A stretch of 64,000 bases of DNA, from the NCBI GenBank assembly GCA_963850915.1, contig CAWKND010000006.1, forward strand, positions 372,001-436,000, read 5' to 3'. Position numbers and translations under genes: made by a program. The notes below the pieces were generated by a model. It saw nothing but the letters and a program-made list of their open reading frames with translations, had not been told where the DNA came from and ran no database searches. The stretch comes from CAVTWH01 sp963850915. Lineage in GTDB: Bacteria; Actinomycetota; Actinomycetes; Mycobacteriales; Micromonosporaceae. Of this stretch, positions 25,838 to 34,877 are shown one piece after another (the first letter of the stretch is position 1; each line of letters opens with the position of its first letter).

Positions 25838-26311
25838 CTACATCGACCCGGCGACCGCGCCGTTGCTGCGGCGCTTGCGAAGCGACTCGGCGTGGTCGAG
25901 GACGAAGTAGAGCACCAGCAGGTCCTGCTCGCTCAGCTCCGATCCGGGCAGCTCAACCCGGCGGGCGCGGCTGCCGAGCCGGTCGTACCCGAGTTTCAGC
26001 TGGCCGATCGTGGCGACCCGGTTACCCAGGTGGTCGTAGCTGATCGGGTACGAGCCGACCTGGGTGAGCCGGTTGCCCAGCCGGTCGAAGTCCAGCTTCC
26101 AGTCGCCCAGCCGGCTCGGCCGGGAGCCCAGCCGGTCGTAGTCGATGCCGTACGGGCCGATGGCGCGCAGCCGGCCACCGAGGTGGTCGTAGCGCAGCGA
26201 CCAGTTGCCCACCTGGGAGACGCGCGAGCCCAGCCGGTCGTAGCTGACCGGCACGTTACCGATGCTCCGCAGCCGGCCGCCGAGCCGGTCGTACCCGAAC
26301 GTGATCTCCAC
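25838..26311 (-). CDS. Seven 17-residue YDRLG repeats with a C-terminal helix; function unknown
   Basis: About 157 residues. After MEITFG come seven tandem units of 17 residues with pattern (Y/F)D(R/H)LGxRxxx(I/V/L)Gxxx(I/L)x; for example YDRLGGRLRSIGNVPVS, YDHLGGRLRAIGPYGID and FDRLGNRLTQVGSYPIS. A C-terminal region then looks helical (SELSEQDLLVLYFVLDHAESLRKRR). The regular alternation suggests a beta-solenoid or beta-roll. The YDxLGNR core recalls YD/RHS repeats, but the period is shorter and no RHS core or toxin follows. I prefer the GTG at 26311 (GGAGG 12 bases and GGGGG 4 bases upstream); an ATG at 26323 is next to the GGAGG. No signal peptide. Neighbours do not suggest a role. Confidence 0.8.
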   Translation of the reverse strand: MEITFGYDRLGGRLRSIGNVPVSYDRLGSRVSQVGNWSLRYDHLGGRLRAIGPYGIDYDRLGSRPSRLGDWKLDFDRLGNRLTQVGSYPISYDHLGNRVATIGQLKLGYDRLGSRARRVELPGSELSEQDLLVLYFVLDHAESLRKRRSNGAVAGSM

Positions 26312-26395
26312 GACGACCCCCATCCTCCATGGAAATCTACTCGTCCATGGATATCGACGATCGTAGCGTTGCACGCCAACCTGGAGGATCGCCGG

Positions 26396-27037
26396 TCAGC
26401 CGGTCGGGCGCTGCTGAGCCCTCCGCACCACCACGTGCAGCCCGAACAGTACGAAGCCCGGCATCAACAGGGCGGTCGCCGGTACCAGCGTGGCCAGCAG
26501 CGCGGGCGCCGCCATGGTCGCCAGTACCGCCAGTGCGACCAGTGGACGGCGGGCCAGCAGGCCAAGCGCGTACCGCAGCGCCGCACGGTACCCGCGTCCA
26601 CCGGTCTGGCCCAGCCGCACCAGGGCGGTACCGGCCACGGCCAGCCCCGCACCGGCCAGCAGTGCGGTGGGGATCAGCAGCGCCGTCCCACCGGGTACCC
26701 GGCCGGCGGCCAGGGCCAGCGCGTCCACGCCCAGCAGACCGGCGAACACCAGCAGCACGAGCAGCGCCGCGAAGCCGGGCAGCAGGCTGTGCCGCAGGGT
26801 AGCCAGCAGCTCCCGGAGGTTCGGGAAGCTGCGGTGGGTACCCACCTGATCCATCGCCACCGATGCGGTCACCAGCGCCCCGCCCGCGGCGACCACCGAC
26901 AGGCCGGCGAGGGTGAGCACAATCCCGAGCAGCGCCAGGTCGGCGGCGAGTGCGACCGAGTCGCGCCAGTCCGGCCGGGGCAACGGTTCCAGCATCGGGT
27001 CCCTGAGCGGGTCGGCCATCATCCCTTGCCCGCTCAT
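26396..27037 (-). CDS. Multi-pass membrane protein linked to a sugar ABC transporter (DUF624/YesL-like)
   Basis: 213 residues with five or so hydrophobic helices (ADLALLGIVLTLAGLSVVAAG; LLVLLVFAGLLGVDALALAAG; LLIPTALLAGAGLAVAGTALV; PGFVLFGLHVVV). The pattern and position resemble the DUF624/YesL membrane proteins that follow carbohydrate transporter genes. Its ATG overlaps the stop of the MalG-type permease (ATGA), so it belongs to that operon. It may be an accessory factor of the transporter. Low sequence detail makes the family call tentative. Confidence 0.65.
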   Translation of the reverse strand: MSGQGMMADPLRDPMLEPLPRPDWRDSVALAADLALLGIVLTLAGLSVVAAGGALVTASVAMDQVGTHRSFPNLRELLATLRHSLLPGFAALLVLLVFAGLLGVDALALAAGRVPGGTALLIPTALLAGAGLAVAGTALVRLGQTGGRGYRAALRYALGLLARRPLVALAVLATMAAPALLATLVPATALLMPGFVLFGLHVVVRRAQQRPTG

Positions 27038-27933
27038 CCCTTGATTCCCGCAGTGTTGATGCCGTCGACCAGAAGTCGTTGGAAGGCAAGGAAGAAGAGG
27101 AAGACCGGGAGCAGCGAGAGTACCGACATGGCGAACATCGGGCCGAGTTCGGTCTGCCCCTCGCCACCGAGGAACAGGCGCAGCCCGATCGGCACGGTGT
27201 AGTGGTCCGGTGAGTTGAGGTAGATCAGCTGGCTGAAGAAGTCGTTCCAGGTCCAGATGAACGAGAAGATCGCCGTGGTGACCAGCGCGGGCCGGGCCAG
27301 CGGCAGGATCACGTGCCGGAAGATGCCGAACGGCGAGCAGCCGTCCACCTTGGCCGCCTCGTCCAACTCGCGCGGGATGCCGCGCATGAACTGCACCATG
27401 AGAAAGACGAAGAACGCCTCGGTACCCAGCAGCTTCGGCACAATCAGCGGTAGCGGGGTGTCGATCCAACCGAGGAACTTGAACAGTACGAACTGCGGCA
27501 CGATCAGAACGTGGTGCGGCAACAGCAGCGTGGTGATCATGATCGCGAACCAGGCCCGGCGCAGCGGGAATTTGAGGCGGGCGAAGGCATACGCCGTCAC
27601 CAGGCAGGAGGCGCAGTTGGCGACGACCACGGAGCCCGAGATCAGCGTGCTGTTGAGGAAGAACCGGGAGAAGCTCACGGTACGCATGCCGGTCCAGCCG
27701 CGTACGTAGTTGTGCAGGGTCGGCGCGTGCGGGATGAGGGTGAGGTTCGAGGCGACCTCGTCGGCGGGCTTGAGCGACGAGGCGACCAGCCACACCAACG
27801 GGTACAGCACGACCACGAGCAGGACCAGCAGCACGACGGTACGCACCACCGAACTGCCCAGGGCCCTGCGCCGGCGCCGCTGGTTGCCCGCGTGTACCTG
27901 CTGGGCTATTGCTTGCCGAGTAATGGTGGCCAT
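27034..27933 (-). CDS. Carbohydrate ABC transporter permease, MalG type
   Basis: 299 residues, six predicted helices (first VRTVVLLVLLVVVLYPLVWL). The EAA loop that docks the ATPase is EAAKVDGCSPFGIFRHVILPLARP. This is the CUT1 subfamily, which imports oligosaccharides. The ATG shares one base with the stop of the MalF-type gene. With that protein and the binding protein at 28989 it forms one importer, probably for oligogalacturonides given the pectin genes nearby. No ATPase gene is in the operon. Confidence 0.92.
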   Translation of the reverse strand: MATITRQAIAQQVHAGNQRRRRRALGSSVVRTVVLLVLLVVVLYPLVWLVASSLKPADEVASNLTLIPHAPTLHNYVRGWTGMRTVSFSRFFLNSTLISGSVVVANCASCLVTAYAFARLKFPLRRAWFAIMITTLLLPHHVLIVPQFVLFKFLGWIDTPLPLIVPKLLGTEAFFVFLMVQFMRGIPRELDEAAKVDGCSPFGIFRHVILPLARPALVTTAIFSFIWTWNDFFSQLIYLNSPDHYTVPIGLRLFLGGEGQTELGPMFAMSVLSLLPVFLFFLAFQRLLVDGINTAGIKG

Positions 27934-28910
27934 CAGTGCTCCTCCCCGTCGGCGTAGTGCACCCAGAAGCGGCCGGTACTGAAGATGACGACGGTCAGCA
28001 GGCCGATGGCGAGCAGGAAGACCCAGGCGAGCGCGGAGGCGTACCCGATGTGCGACTCGCCGAAGCCCTCCAGGTACAGGTTCAGGGTGTAGACCTTCGT
28101 CGCGTCGACCGGGCCGCCCTGGCCGCCGCCGATGATGTACGCCGAGGTGAAGATCTGGAAGCTGTGAATGGTCTCCAGCACCAGGTTGAAGAAGATCACC
28201 GGGGAGAGTCCGGGCAGCGTGATGCTGACGAACCGGCGCCAGGGCCCGGCTCCGTCAACTGCCGCCGCCTCGTAGAGCTCGGGCGGGATCTGTTTGAGGC
28301 CGGCGATGAAGATGACCATGGGAGCGCCGAACTGCCAGGCGCCCAGCAGGACGATCGTCCACAGCACGTACTTCGGGTCGTTGACCCAGGGCTTGCCGTG
28401 GATGCCGAACCAGCCCAGGAAGGCGTTGACCACCCCGTCCCGGTTGAACAGCGACTGCCACACCAGGGCCAGTGCCACGCTGCTGCCCAGCAGCGACGGC
28501 AGGTAGAACAGTGCCCTGGCGGTACCGTTGCCGCGCCGGTTGCGTACCAGCAGCAGCGCCACAGCGAGCGCGGCGGCCAGCTTCAGTGGTGTGGCCACCA
28601 CGGCGTAGGTGAGGGTGATCTTCACCGAGCGCCAGAACGACGGGTCGACGGTGAACATCCGCACGTAGTTGCGGAAGCCGACGTACTCGCCGGAGTTGGA
28701 GATCAGATCCCAGTTGGTGAAGCTGAGGTAGAGCGAGTAGAGCATCGGGATCGCCGTGATGGCAACGAATCCGAGCAGCCAGGGGGTCAGGAAGGCGTAC
28801 CCGGCGGCGGTCTCCCGACGGCGGCCCACCGGGGACCCCCGCCGTCTGGCGGGGGTCCGGGCCGGTAGGCCGTCGGGGCGCGGGCGGACCGGGGCGTGCG
28901 TGGTGGCCAC
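27933..28910 (-). CDS. Carbohydrate ABC transporter permease, MalF type
   Basis: 325 residues. A basic cytoplasmic leader (RPDGLPARTPARRRGSPVGRRR) precedes six helices. The EAA motif is YEAAAVDGAGPWRRFVSITLPGLSP. The GTG at 28910 follows GAGAGGAG. CUT1-type partner of the MalG-like permease. It follows the binding-protein gene by 78 bases. Confidence 0.92.
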   Translation of the reverse strand: MATTHAPVRPRPDGLPARTPARRRGSPVGRRRETAAGYAFLTPWLLGFVAITAIPMLYSLYLSFTNWDLISNSGEYVGFRNYVRMFTVDPSFWRSVKITLTYAVVATPLKLAAALAVALLLVRNRRGNGTARALFYLPSLLGSSVALALVWQSLFNRDGVVNAFLGWFGIHGKPWVNDPKYVLWTIVLLGAWQFGAPMVIFIAGLKQIPPELYEAAAVDGAGPWRRFVSITLPGLSPVIFFNLVLETIHSFQIFTSAYIIGGGQGGPVDATKVYTLNLYLEGFGESHIGYASALAWVFLLAIGLLTVVIFSTGRFWVHYADGEEH

Positions 28911-28988
28911 GCCAACGCTCCTCTCCAGTGGGGTGTGGATGCGATCGTGCGGACGGGGTGTGGGCTTAACGCGGTGCGGCGGTGCGGA

Positions 28989-30335
28989 TCAGGAGGTGAG
29001 CTTGAGCGCGGCCTGCTGGACGAATTCCTTCGCCGCGTCCGCCGCGGAGAGCTGGCCGAACTGCACCTTCTCCGCCTCCTGGGTGAGCAGCGTGCGGACC
29101 GCCGACTGGCCGTCCGGCGGTACCACCGGCGCGGGGCCGAACTTGGCGGCCATCTGGGTCTCGAAGTCCACCGTGGCCTTCATGTTCTGGTCGGTCAGCG
29201 TGGACTCGACGGAGGTGCGGATGTCGGTGTTGGCCGGCAGCCCGCGCTCGGTACCGAGGATCTTGCCGGCGTCCGGGTCGTTGACGAAGAAGTTGATCAC
29301 GTCGACCACCACGCCCGGGTGCTTGGTCTTGGCGTACCCGGCGAAGTAGAGCGCGGCCCGCGCCCACTGGCCCTTGGGGTCACCCGGGTAGGAGACCACG
29401 CCGAGCGTGTCCTTGGTGTTCTTGGCCAGCTCGGGCATCTGGTTGGACCACATGAACGAGGTGGCTGCCTTCCCGGTGACCACCAGTTGCTTGGTGACGT
29501 CGCCACCGTTGGCCACGTGGATCACGTCGGCCGTCGGGGTGGCCTTGGCGTCGCGGGCGCCCTTCCACAGGTCGAACCACTTGGTGAGGTCGGCCTCGGT
29601 GAAGCCCAGCTTGGTACCGGAGTAGAAGTCCTTGCCCTGCTGGCGCAGCCAGACCCAGAGCGCCTTGTAGTCGGCTGAGGGGTCCATGGTGCCGAAGACG
29701 GTGTAGTTGGTCTTGGCGCTGAAGTCGGTCGCCCAGCTGATCAGCTTCTCCCAGGACCAGCCGATCGCCGGCTCCTCGACGCCCCACTTCTGTACCGCCG
29801 TCTTGCTGTACACCATTCCCGGCGTGTTCTCGGCGAGTGCGAGCGCGGCCAGTACCCCGTTGACCTTGCCGTAGTCGACCAGGCTCTTCGGCAGCTTGGT
29901 GGTGTCGATGCGCTTGGCCAGCGCGTAGTTGGTCAGGTCGAGCGTCTGGCTACGCGCCGCGACGCCGCCCAGCATGTTGTCGTCGAGCTGGAAGATGTCG
30001 GCCGCTGAGCCGGCCGCCAGGTTGGTGTTCAGCTTGTCGATGTAGCCGGAGTTGGCCTGCCAGGTCTGCTTGAAGGTGACGTTCGGGTGCTTGCTCGTGT
30101 AGAGCTTGAGCACCTGGTCGGTCAGTTGGGCGCGGGCGTCGCCGCCCCACCAGAACACGGAGAGCTCCACCTGTCCGGTCTCGATCGGCTCCACCGAGGG
30201 GGCCGGAGCCGCCTTGGGCTTGCCGCTACTGGCGCAGCCGGCCAGGGCCAGCGGTACGCCGACGCCGAGCGCGGTGAGCAGTTGTCGTCGGGTCGGGCCG
30301 CTCTGGCCCGCGGAAGTGGGGGTGTGCGAAGACAT
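28989..30335 (-). CDS. Carbohydrate ABC transporter substrate-binding lipoprotein
   Basis: 448 residues. The signal has a twin arginine (TRRQLLTALGVGVPLALAGC) and a lipobox with Cys near 34, so it may be Tat-exported and lipid-anchored. The mature part follows the CUT1 extracellular binding-protein pattern: LSVFWWGGDARAQLTDQVLKLY, NLAAGSAADIFQLDD, SFMWSNQMPELAK. The ATG lies 6 bases after the LacI stop and uses an AAGGAG inside the LacI 3' end, so regulator and transporter are co-transcribed. Ligand not readable; uronate or oligogalacturonide is inferred from context. Confidence 0.92.
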   Translation of the reverse strand: MSSHTPTSAGQSGPTRRQLLTALGVGVPLALAGCASSGKPKAAPAPSVEPIETGQVELSVFWWGGDARAQLTDQVLKLYTSKHPNVTFKQTWQANSGYIDKLNTNLAAGSAADIFQLDDNMLGGVAARSQTLDLTNYALAKRIDTTKLPKSLVDYGKVNGVLAALALAENTPGMVYSKTAVQKWGVEEPAIGWSWEKLISWATDFSAKTNYTVFGTMDPSADYKALWVWLRQQGKDFYSGTKLGFTEADLTKWFDLWKGARDAKATPTADVIHVANGGDVTKQLVVTGKAATSFMWSNQMPELAKNTKDTLGVVSYPGDPKGQWARAALYFAGYAKTKHPGVVVDVINFFVNDPDAGKILGTERGLPANTDIRTSVESTLTDQNMKATVDFETQMAAKFGPAPVVPPDGQSAVRTLLTQEAEKVQFGQLSAADAAKEFVQQAALKLTS

Positions 30336-30341
30336 GCCCTC

Positions 30342-31511
30342 TTACTCCTTGACTGAGGGTGCGAACAGATCGGCGGTTGACGCGCCGCGCCCGGCGGCCG
30401 TGGCACGACCGGAATTGCCTGGCATACCAGGGTTCCCGGTCGGGCTGGCGGCGATTGCCGAGCGCTGGGTGACGCGCCGGGCCGCGGTGCGGTGCGGTCC
30501 GGTGCCGGTCGAGTCGCGCGGGATCAGGGTCGTTTGCAGAATCACTTGTGCGCTCGTACGCCGGGTGTCCGGGTCACGTTGCCCCGCACCCCGGCCAGCC
30601 CGTGGCTGGATGTCTTGCTGCAACAGCATGTCCACGGCCGCCCGGCCGGCAGCCACCGTCGGGGTGGACACCGTGGTGAGCGACGGCCGGACCAGGGTGG
30701 AGAAAGCGGTGTCGTCGATGCCGACCACACTGACCTCGCCGGGTACCGCGACGCCGAGGTCGTGCAGGCCGGTGAGGAGTCCGATCGCCATCATGTCGTT
30801 GTAGGCCAGTACGGCGGTGGCTCCGCTGGCGCGTACCCGCGCCGCCACAGCGATCCCGCCGGTCTGGGTGGGTGGATTGGGGCCGACCACCTCGAGCTGC
30901 GCTCCGTGAGCGCGGGCCGTGGCCAGCGCCGACCGGCGGATCTCCCGGTTGGTCCAGGAGCCCCGTGGGCCAGCGAGGTAGAGCAGTTCCCGGTGGCCGA
31001 GGCCGACTAGGTGTTCGATCGCCTCGCGGGCGCCCTGGGCGACATCCATCACCACGGCGGGCAGGTCGGCGACGACCCGGTTGACCACCACGAGGGGTAC
31101 CTCGCGGGCCAGCCGCTCGATCGAGCTGTTGGCCATCCGGGGACTGCACAACAGGATGCCGTCCACCTGCTTGGCCATCGCCTGAACCAGCTCCTCCTCG
31201 ACCACCGGGTCCTCGTCGGTGTCGGCGACGAAGACGTGGTAGTCGCGCTGGCGGGCCTGGCTCTCGGCGGCTTTGATCATCGGTGGGAAGTAGGGGTTGG
31301 CGATATCGGCAACGATCAGGCCGATGTTGCCGGTACGCCCGGTGATGAGTGCCCGGGCGGCCCGGTTTGGCCGGTAGCCCATGCTCTCCGCGGTGGCCAG
31401 TACCCGGCTGCGGGTCTCCGGGTTGACCAGGTGCGGTGCGGAGAAGGTGCGGGACACCGTTGACACGTGTACGCCCGAGGCGCGGGCCACGTCGCGGATG
31501 GTCGTCGGCAC
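30342..31511 (-). CDS. LacI-family transcriptional regulator
   Basis: 389 residues. The N-terminal helix-turn-helix and hinge are complete (TIRDVARASGVHVSTVSRTFSAP, GYRPNRAARAL), followed by the periplasmic-binding-protein fold (IGLIVADIANPYFPPMIKAAE). The C-terminal 60 residues beyond the usual end are Arg/Ala-rich. The GTG at 31511 follows AAAGGGAG. It is first in the leftward transporter operon and divergent from the uronate operon. LacI-like half sites TGCAA/TTG at 31638 and 31789 in the gap are good candidates for its operators. Inducer probably a uronate or KDG-type sugar acid. Confidence 0.9.
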   Translation of the reverse strand: MPTTIRDVARASGVHVSTVSRTFSAPHLVNPETRSRVLATAESMGYRPNRAARALITGRTGNIGLIVADIANPYFPPMIKAAESQARQRDYHVFVADTDEDPVVEEELVQAMAKQVDGILLCSPRMANSSIERLAREVPLVVVNRVVADLPAVVMDVAQGAREAIEHLVGLGHRELLYLAGPRGSWTNREIRRSALATARAHGAQLEVVGPNPPTQTGGIAVAARVRASGATAVLAYNDMMAIGLLTGLHDLGVAVPGEVSVVGIDDTAFSTLVRPSLTTVSTPTVAAGRAAVDMLLQQDIQPRAGRGAGQRDPDTRRTSAQVILQTTLIPRDSTGTGPHRTAARRVTQRSAIAASPTGNPGMPGNSGRATAAGRGASTADLFAPSVKE

Positions 31512-31637
31512 GGCACACTCCCTTTCCCCGGGCGGTCGGCTGTTCGGTGCGACAGGTGTGGTCGCGACGGTGACGCCGTCGGCGGGCGCGTGACCCGGGG
31601 ACCGGAGTGCGCGTCAGCGGTGACGGTTGGCTCATTA

Positions 31638-31652
31638 ATGCAAACGGTTGTG
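31638..31652. promoter_or_regulatory. LacI-type operator candidate
   Basis: ATGCAAACGGTTGTG is an imperfect palindrome around a CG centre, similar to the TGCAA-N-CG-N-TTGCA consensus of LacI/GalR regulators. It lies 127 bases before the LacI start. Confidence 0.45.
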
Positions 31653-31710
31653 TCGGTGTCAATGGTTTCGGAGTGCCTTGCTGCTCGAGTTGTGACCTCT
31701 ACTCTGGCTA

Positions 31711-31724
31711 AGTAAGCGCTTTCC
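31711..31724. promoter_or_regulatory. GGAAAGCGCTTTCC-like operator copy
   Basis: AGTAAGCGCTTTCC matches the palindrome found at 43330, 44610 and 51221 in 12 of 14 bases, including the whole right half. It lies about 90 bases before the uronate operon. Confidence 0.5.
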
Positions 31725-31788
31725 TGCGAAAACAACGCTAGCAAGGCACCCGGCCTTGACGCACTGCGGCAGTTGAGGTCTAGGCTGC

Positions 31789-31804
31789 CTGCAATCGTTT
31801 GTAG
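31789..31804. promoter_or_regulatory. LacI-type operator candidate at the uronate operon start
   Basis: CTGCAATCGTTTGTAG is a palindrome with one mismatch pair, centred on TCG. It abuts the ribosome site (GTAGGAGGG) of the gene at 31816, where bound repressor would block initiation. Confidence 0.5.
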
Positions 31805-31815
31805 GAGGGTGGGAG

Positions 31816-33272
31816 ATGCAGCCGTCACGACGGCGGTACGCCGTGGTGGGTACCGGCGCCCGGGCCGAGATGTTCGTCCGGGCACTCGTCACCGAGCACG
31901 CCGCGGAGGCGGAGCTGGTCGCCTTCGCCGACCCCAATCCGGCCCGGATGCGCGCGCACAACCGCTGGCTGGGCGAGCTGGGCCACCCACCCGTACGCTG
32001 CTACCCGGCCATCGACGCCGCCGACACCGGCGCCACCGTCGAGGACTTTGCCGCCATGCTCGACAAGGAGCAGGTGGACGTACTGATCGTGACCTCGGTG
32101 GACGCCACCCACGACGAGTACATCGTGGCCGCGCTGGGGGCCGGGCGCGACGTGATCACCGAGAAGCCGATGACCGTCGACGCCGCCCGCTGTACCCGGA
32201 TCCTCACCGCCGCCCGGGAAGCCCGCGAGCGTGGTGCCGGCTCGGTCGCGGTGACCTTCAACTACCGGTACAACCCGGTGCACGAGCGGGTACGCCAGCT
32301 GCTGGCCGGCGGTGAGATCGGCGAGATCGGCTCGGTGCACTTCGAGTGGCTGCTGGACGTCCGGCACGGCGCCGACTACTTCCGCCGCTGGCACCGCGAC
32401 CAGGCCAACTCCGGCGGCCTGCTGGTACACAAGGCGAGCCACCACTTCGACCTGGTCAACTGGTGGCTCGGCGCCCGCCCGGTCCGGGTCTACGCCGACA
32501 ACCGGCTGTTCTTCTACGGCGCCGAGGCCGGCGCGGCGCACGGCTACGACCGGGGGTACCGGCGCGCGCACGGTGCGGCGGCCGCCCAGGACGATCCGTT
32601 CGCGCTCGACCTCGCGGCCAATCCGCGGCTGCGCGAGCTCTACCTGGACGCCGAGTCGGCCGACGGCTACCTGCGCGACCAGAACGTGTTCGCCGATGGC
32701 GTGAGCATCCAGGACGACATGTCGGTCATGGTGCACTATGACACCGGGGCCAGCATGACGTACCACCTGACCGCGTACGCCCCCTGGGAGGGGTACCGGC
32801 TGATGGTCAACGGCTCACGCGGCCGGCTGGAGCTGGAGGTGGTGGAGAGCACGTACGTCGACGCCGAGATGGCCCGCTCGGTGAAGGGCGGCCCACGCGC
32901 CAGCGCCGCGCCGGAACAGCGCGGCCCCGACAGGCCGCCCAGCACAGCGGCAACCGGGAGACGGCTTCGCTGCACGGCGTGCACGCGGCGGCCGAGGCCG
33001 GGCACACCCGGCTGACCGTCCATCCCTACTGGGCCCCGGCGCGCGAGATTGAGCTGCCGAACCTGGTACGGGAAGGGCACGGCGGTGCCGACGCCCGGAT
33101 GACCGCGGACATCTTCGCCGGCCGCTCAGGTACCCCGGATCCGTTGGGGCGCAGCGCGACCGAGCGGGACGGGGCGCTGGCCCTGCTGACCGGGCTGGCC
33201 GCGAACGCCTCCGCCCAGCGCGGTACCCCGGTCGACGTCGCCGACCTGATCGACCCCGACCTGCTGCGTTGA
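31816..33272 (+). pseudogene. Gfo/Idh/MocA oxidoreductase, interrupted by a -1 frameshift
   Basis: The N-terminal frame (from ATG 31816, GGAGGG site) encodes an NAD-binding fold (RYAVVGTGARAEMFVRAL), the EKPMTVDAA motif and a C-terminal domain with HKASHHFDLVNWWLG. Near residue 370 the frame degenerates into Arg/Pro-rich sequence and stops at 33015. The true C-terminus continues in another frame (QHSGNRETASLHGVHAAAEA, later ADIFAGRSG) to 33272. One base missing near 32933-32934 (ACAGGCCGCC; adding a G gives AGGGCC) would restore a protein of about 485 residues. As first gene of the uronate operon it would oxidise or reduce a sugar or sugar acid. Sequencing error and real mutation are both possible. 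Confidence 0.8.
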
Positions 33273-33290
33273 CCAGCCGCTTCCACCCGC

Positions 33291-33381
33291 ACAGCCGTCC
33301 CAGCCAGAGCCGCCCCACCCAGAGTCGTCCCACCAGCGAGTCGTCCCACCAGAGAGTCGTCCCACCCATAGCGGTCCCGCC
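33291..33381. repeat. 14-16-bp tandem repeat array before uxaC
   Basis: About six imperfect units ending in CGTCCCACC start near 33291, 33306, 33321, 33335, 33351 and 33367. The best pair is AGCGAGTCGTCCCACC and AGAGAGTCGTCCCACC. The array starts 18 bases after the oxidoreductase stop. Confidence 0.8.
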
Positions 33382-33456
33382 CGCACAGCCGCTCCGGCCC
33401 ATGGTCGGGCCGGCGCACCGAATCCCAGCGTGACCGACCGTCCTGCGAGGAGCACC

Positions 33457-34872
33457 GTGTCCGATCCTGATCTGTTGTTTCCGGCCGAGCCCCGGGTCCG
33501 GGACATCGCCCGGGAGTTGTTCGCCAACGCCCGTGACCTGCCGATCATCTCGCCGCACGGGCATGTCGACCCGTGGCTGCTCGCCGACGATCGGGCGTTC
33601 CCGGACCCGGCCCGGCTGCTGATCGTGCCGGATCACTACGTGACCCGGATGCTGCACAGCCAGGGCGTGTCCCCGGACCGGCTCGGGGTGGCCCGCACCG
33701 ACGGCGCGCGAGTGGAGGCGGACGGGCGGGCGATCTGGCGGCTGCTGGCGCAGAACTGGCACCTGTTCCGGGGTACCCCGTCGCGGCTGTGGCTGGAGCT
33801 GGCCTTCACCGACGTGTTCGGGCTGGACCTGACGCTGAGTCCGGGGACGGCCGACGAGGTGTACGACGCGCTGGCCGCCAAGCTGGCGCAGCCCGACTTC
33901 CGGCCGCGCGCCCTGTTCGAGCGGTTCAACCTGGAGGTACTGGCCACCACCGAGTCACCGCTGGACGAGTTGGCGGCGCACGCGAAGCTGGCGGCCGACG
34001 GCTGGGGCGGTCCGGGTGGCCGGGTGATCACCACCTTCCGCCCCGACGACCTGGTGGACATGGAGTGGCCCGGCTGGGCCGATCGGGTGACCCGACTCGG
34101 TGCGCTGGCGGGTGAGGACACCGGGGGGTATGCCGGGTACATCGCGGCACTGGAGTCACGGCGCGCCGCGTTCCGGGCGGCCGGCGCGCGCAGTACCGAT
34201 CACGGGCACCCCACCGCCGGTACCCTCGCACTCTCCGCCGACGAGGCCGCCGCGCTCTACGGCAAGGGGCTGCGCGGCCAGGCGGACGCGGCCGACGCCG
34301 AGGCGTTCCGGGCACACATGCTGGTCGAGTTCGCCCGCATGTCTGTCGAGGACGGCATGGTGATGCAGCTGCACCCCGGCTCGGTCCGCAACCACAACCG
34401 GGCCCTCTTCACCACGCACGGCCGGGACGTGGGCGGCGACATCCCGCGGCAGACGGAGTACACCCGGGCACTGGCACCGCTGCTGGACCGGTTCGGCAAC
34501 GATCCGCGGCTGCGACTGGTGCTCTACACGCTCGACGAGACCGCGTTCAGCCGCGAGTTGGCGCCGCTGGCCGGCGGCTACCCGGCCGTGTACCTCGGTG
34601 CACCGTGGTGGTTCCTGGACTCGCCCGAAGGGCTGCGCCGGTTCCGGGAAACCACCACCGAGACCGCCGGCTTCGCCAACACCAGCGGCTTCGTGGACGA
34701 CACCCGCGCCTTCTGCTCCATCCCGGTACGCCACCAAGTGGCTCGCCGCGTCGACGCCGGATTCCTCGCCCGACTGGTGGCCGAGGGGCGAATGCCGCTC
34801 GACGAAGCCGCCGAAACCATCGCCGACCTCGCCTACCACCTGCCCAAGCGGGTCTTCCGACTGGAGAGCTGA
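33457..34872 (+). CDS. uxaC: Glucuronate/galacturonate isomerase
   Basis: 471 residues, the normal size of UxaC. The amidohydrolase-like metal motif is LPIISPHGHVDPWLLADD, followed by DHYVTRMLHSQGV, and near the end APWWFLDSPEGLRRFRE and GFVDDTRAFCSIPVRHQVARR. It converts D-glucuronate to fructuronate or D-galacturonate to tagaturonate in the cytosol. I chose the GTG at 33457 because GAGGAG stands 4 bases before it; a GTG at 33430 has no site. It lies in the uronate operon and supplies the ketouronate for the reductase at 36236. Confidence 0.95.
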   Translation: MSDPDLLFPAEPRVRDIARELFANARDLPIISPHGHVDPWLLADDRAFPDPARLLIVPDHYVTRMLHSQGVSPDRLGVARTDGARVEADGRAIWRLLAQNWHLFRGTPSRLWLELAFTDVFGLDLTLSPGTADEVYDALAAKLAQPDFRPRALFERFNLEVLATTESPLDELAAHAKLAADGWGGPGGRVITTFRPDDLVDMEWPGWADRVTRLGALAGEDTGGYAGYIAALESRRAAFRAAGARSTDHGHPTAGTLALSADEAAALYGKGLRGQADAADAEAFRAHMLVEFARMSVEDGMVMQLHPGSVRNHNRALFTTHGRDVGGDIPRQTEYTRALAPLLDRFGNDPRLRLVLYTLDETAFSRELAPLAGGYPAVYLGAPWWFLDSPEGLRRFRETTTETAGFANTSGFVDDTRAFCSIPVRHQVARRVDAGFLARLVAEGRMPLDEAAETIADLAYHLPKRVFRLES

Positions 34873-34877
34873 AAGCC

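Larger units (their letters stand above)
31512..31815. other. Divergent promoter region of the transporter and uronate operons
   Basis: 304 bases with relatively AT-rich patches, no gene, and three candidate operators listed separately (31638-31652, 31711-31724, 31789-31804). It should contain both promoters. Confidence 0.7.

Noticed and set aside
25838..26311. RHS/YD-repeat polymorphic toxin
   Set aside because: The YDxLGNR core is similar, but the period is 17 residues, there is no RHS core domain, no toxin tip and no immunity gene.
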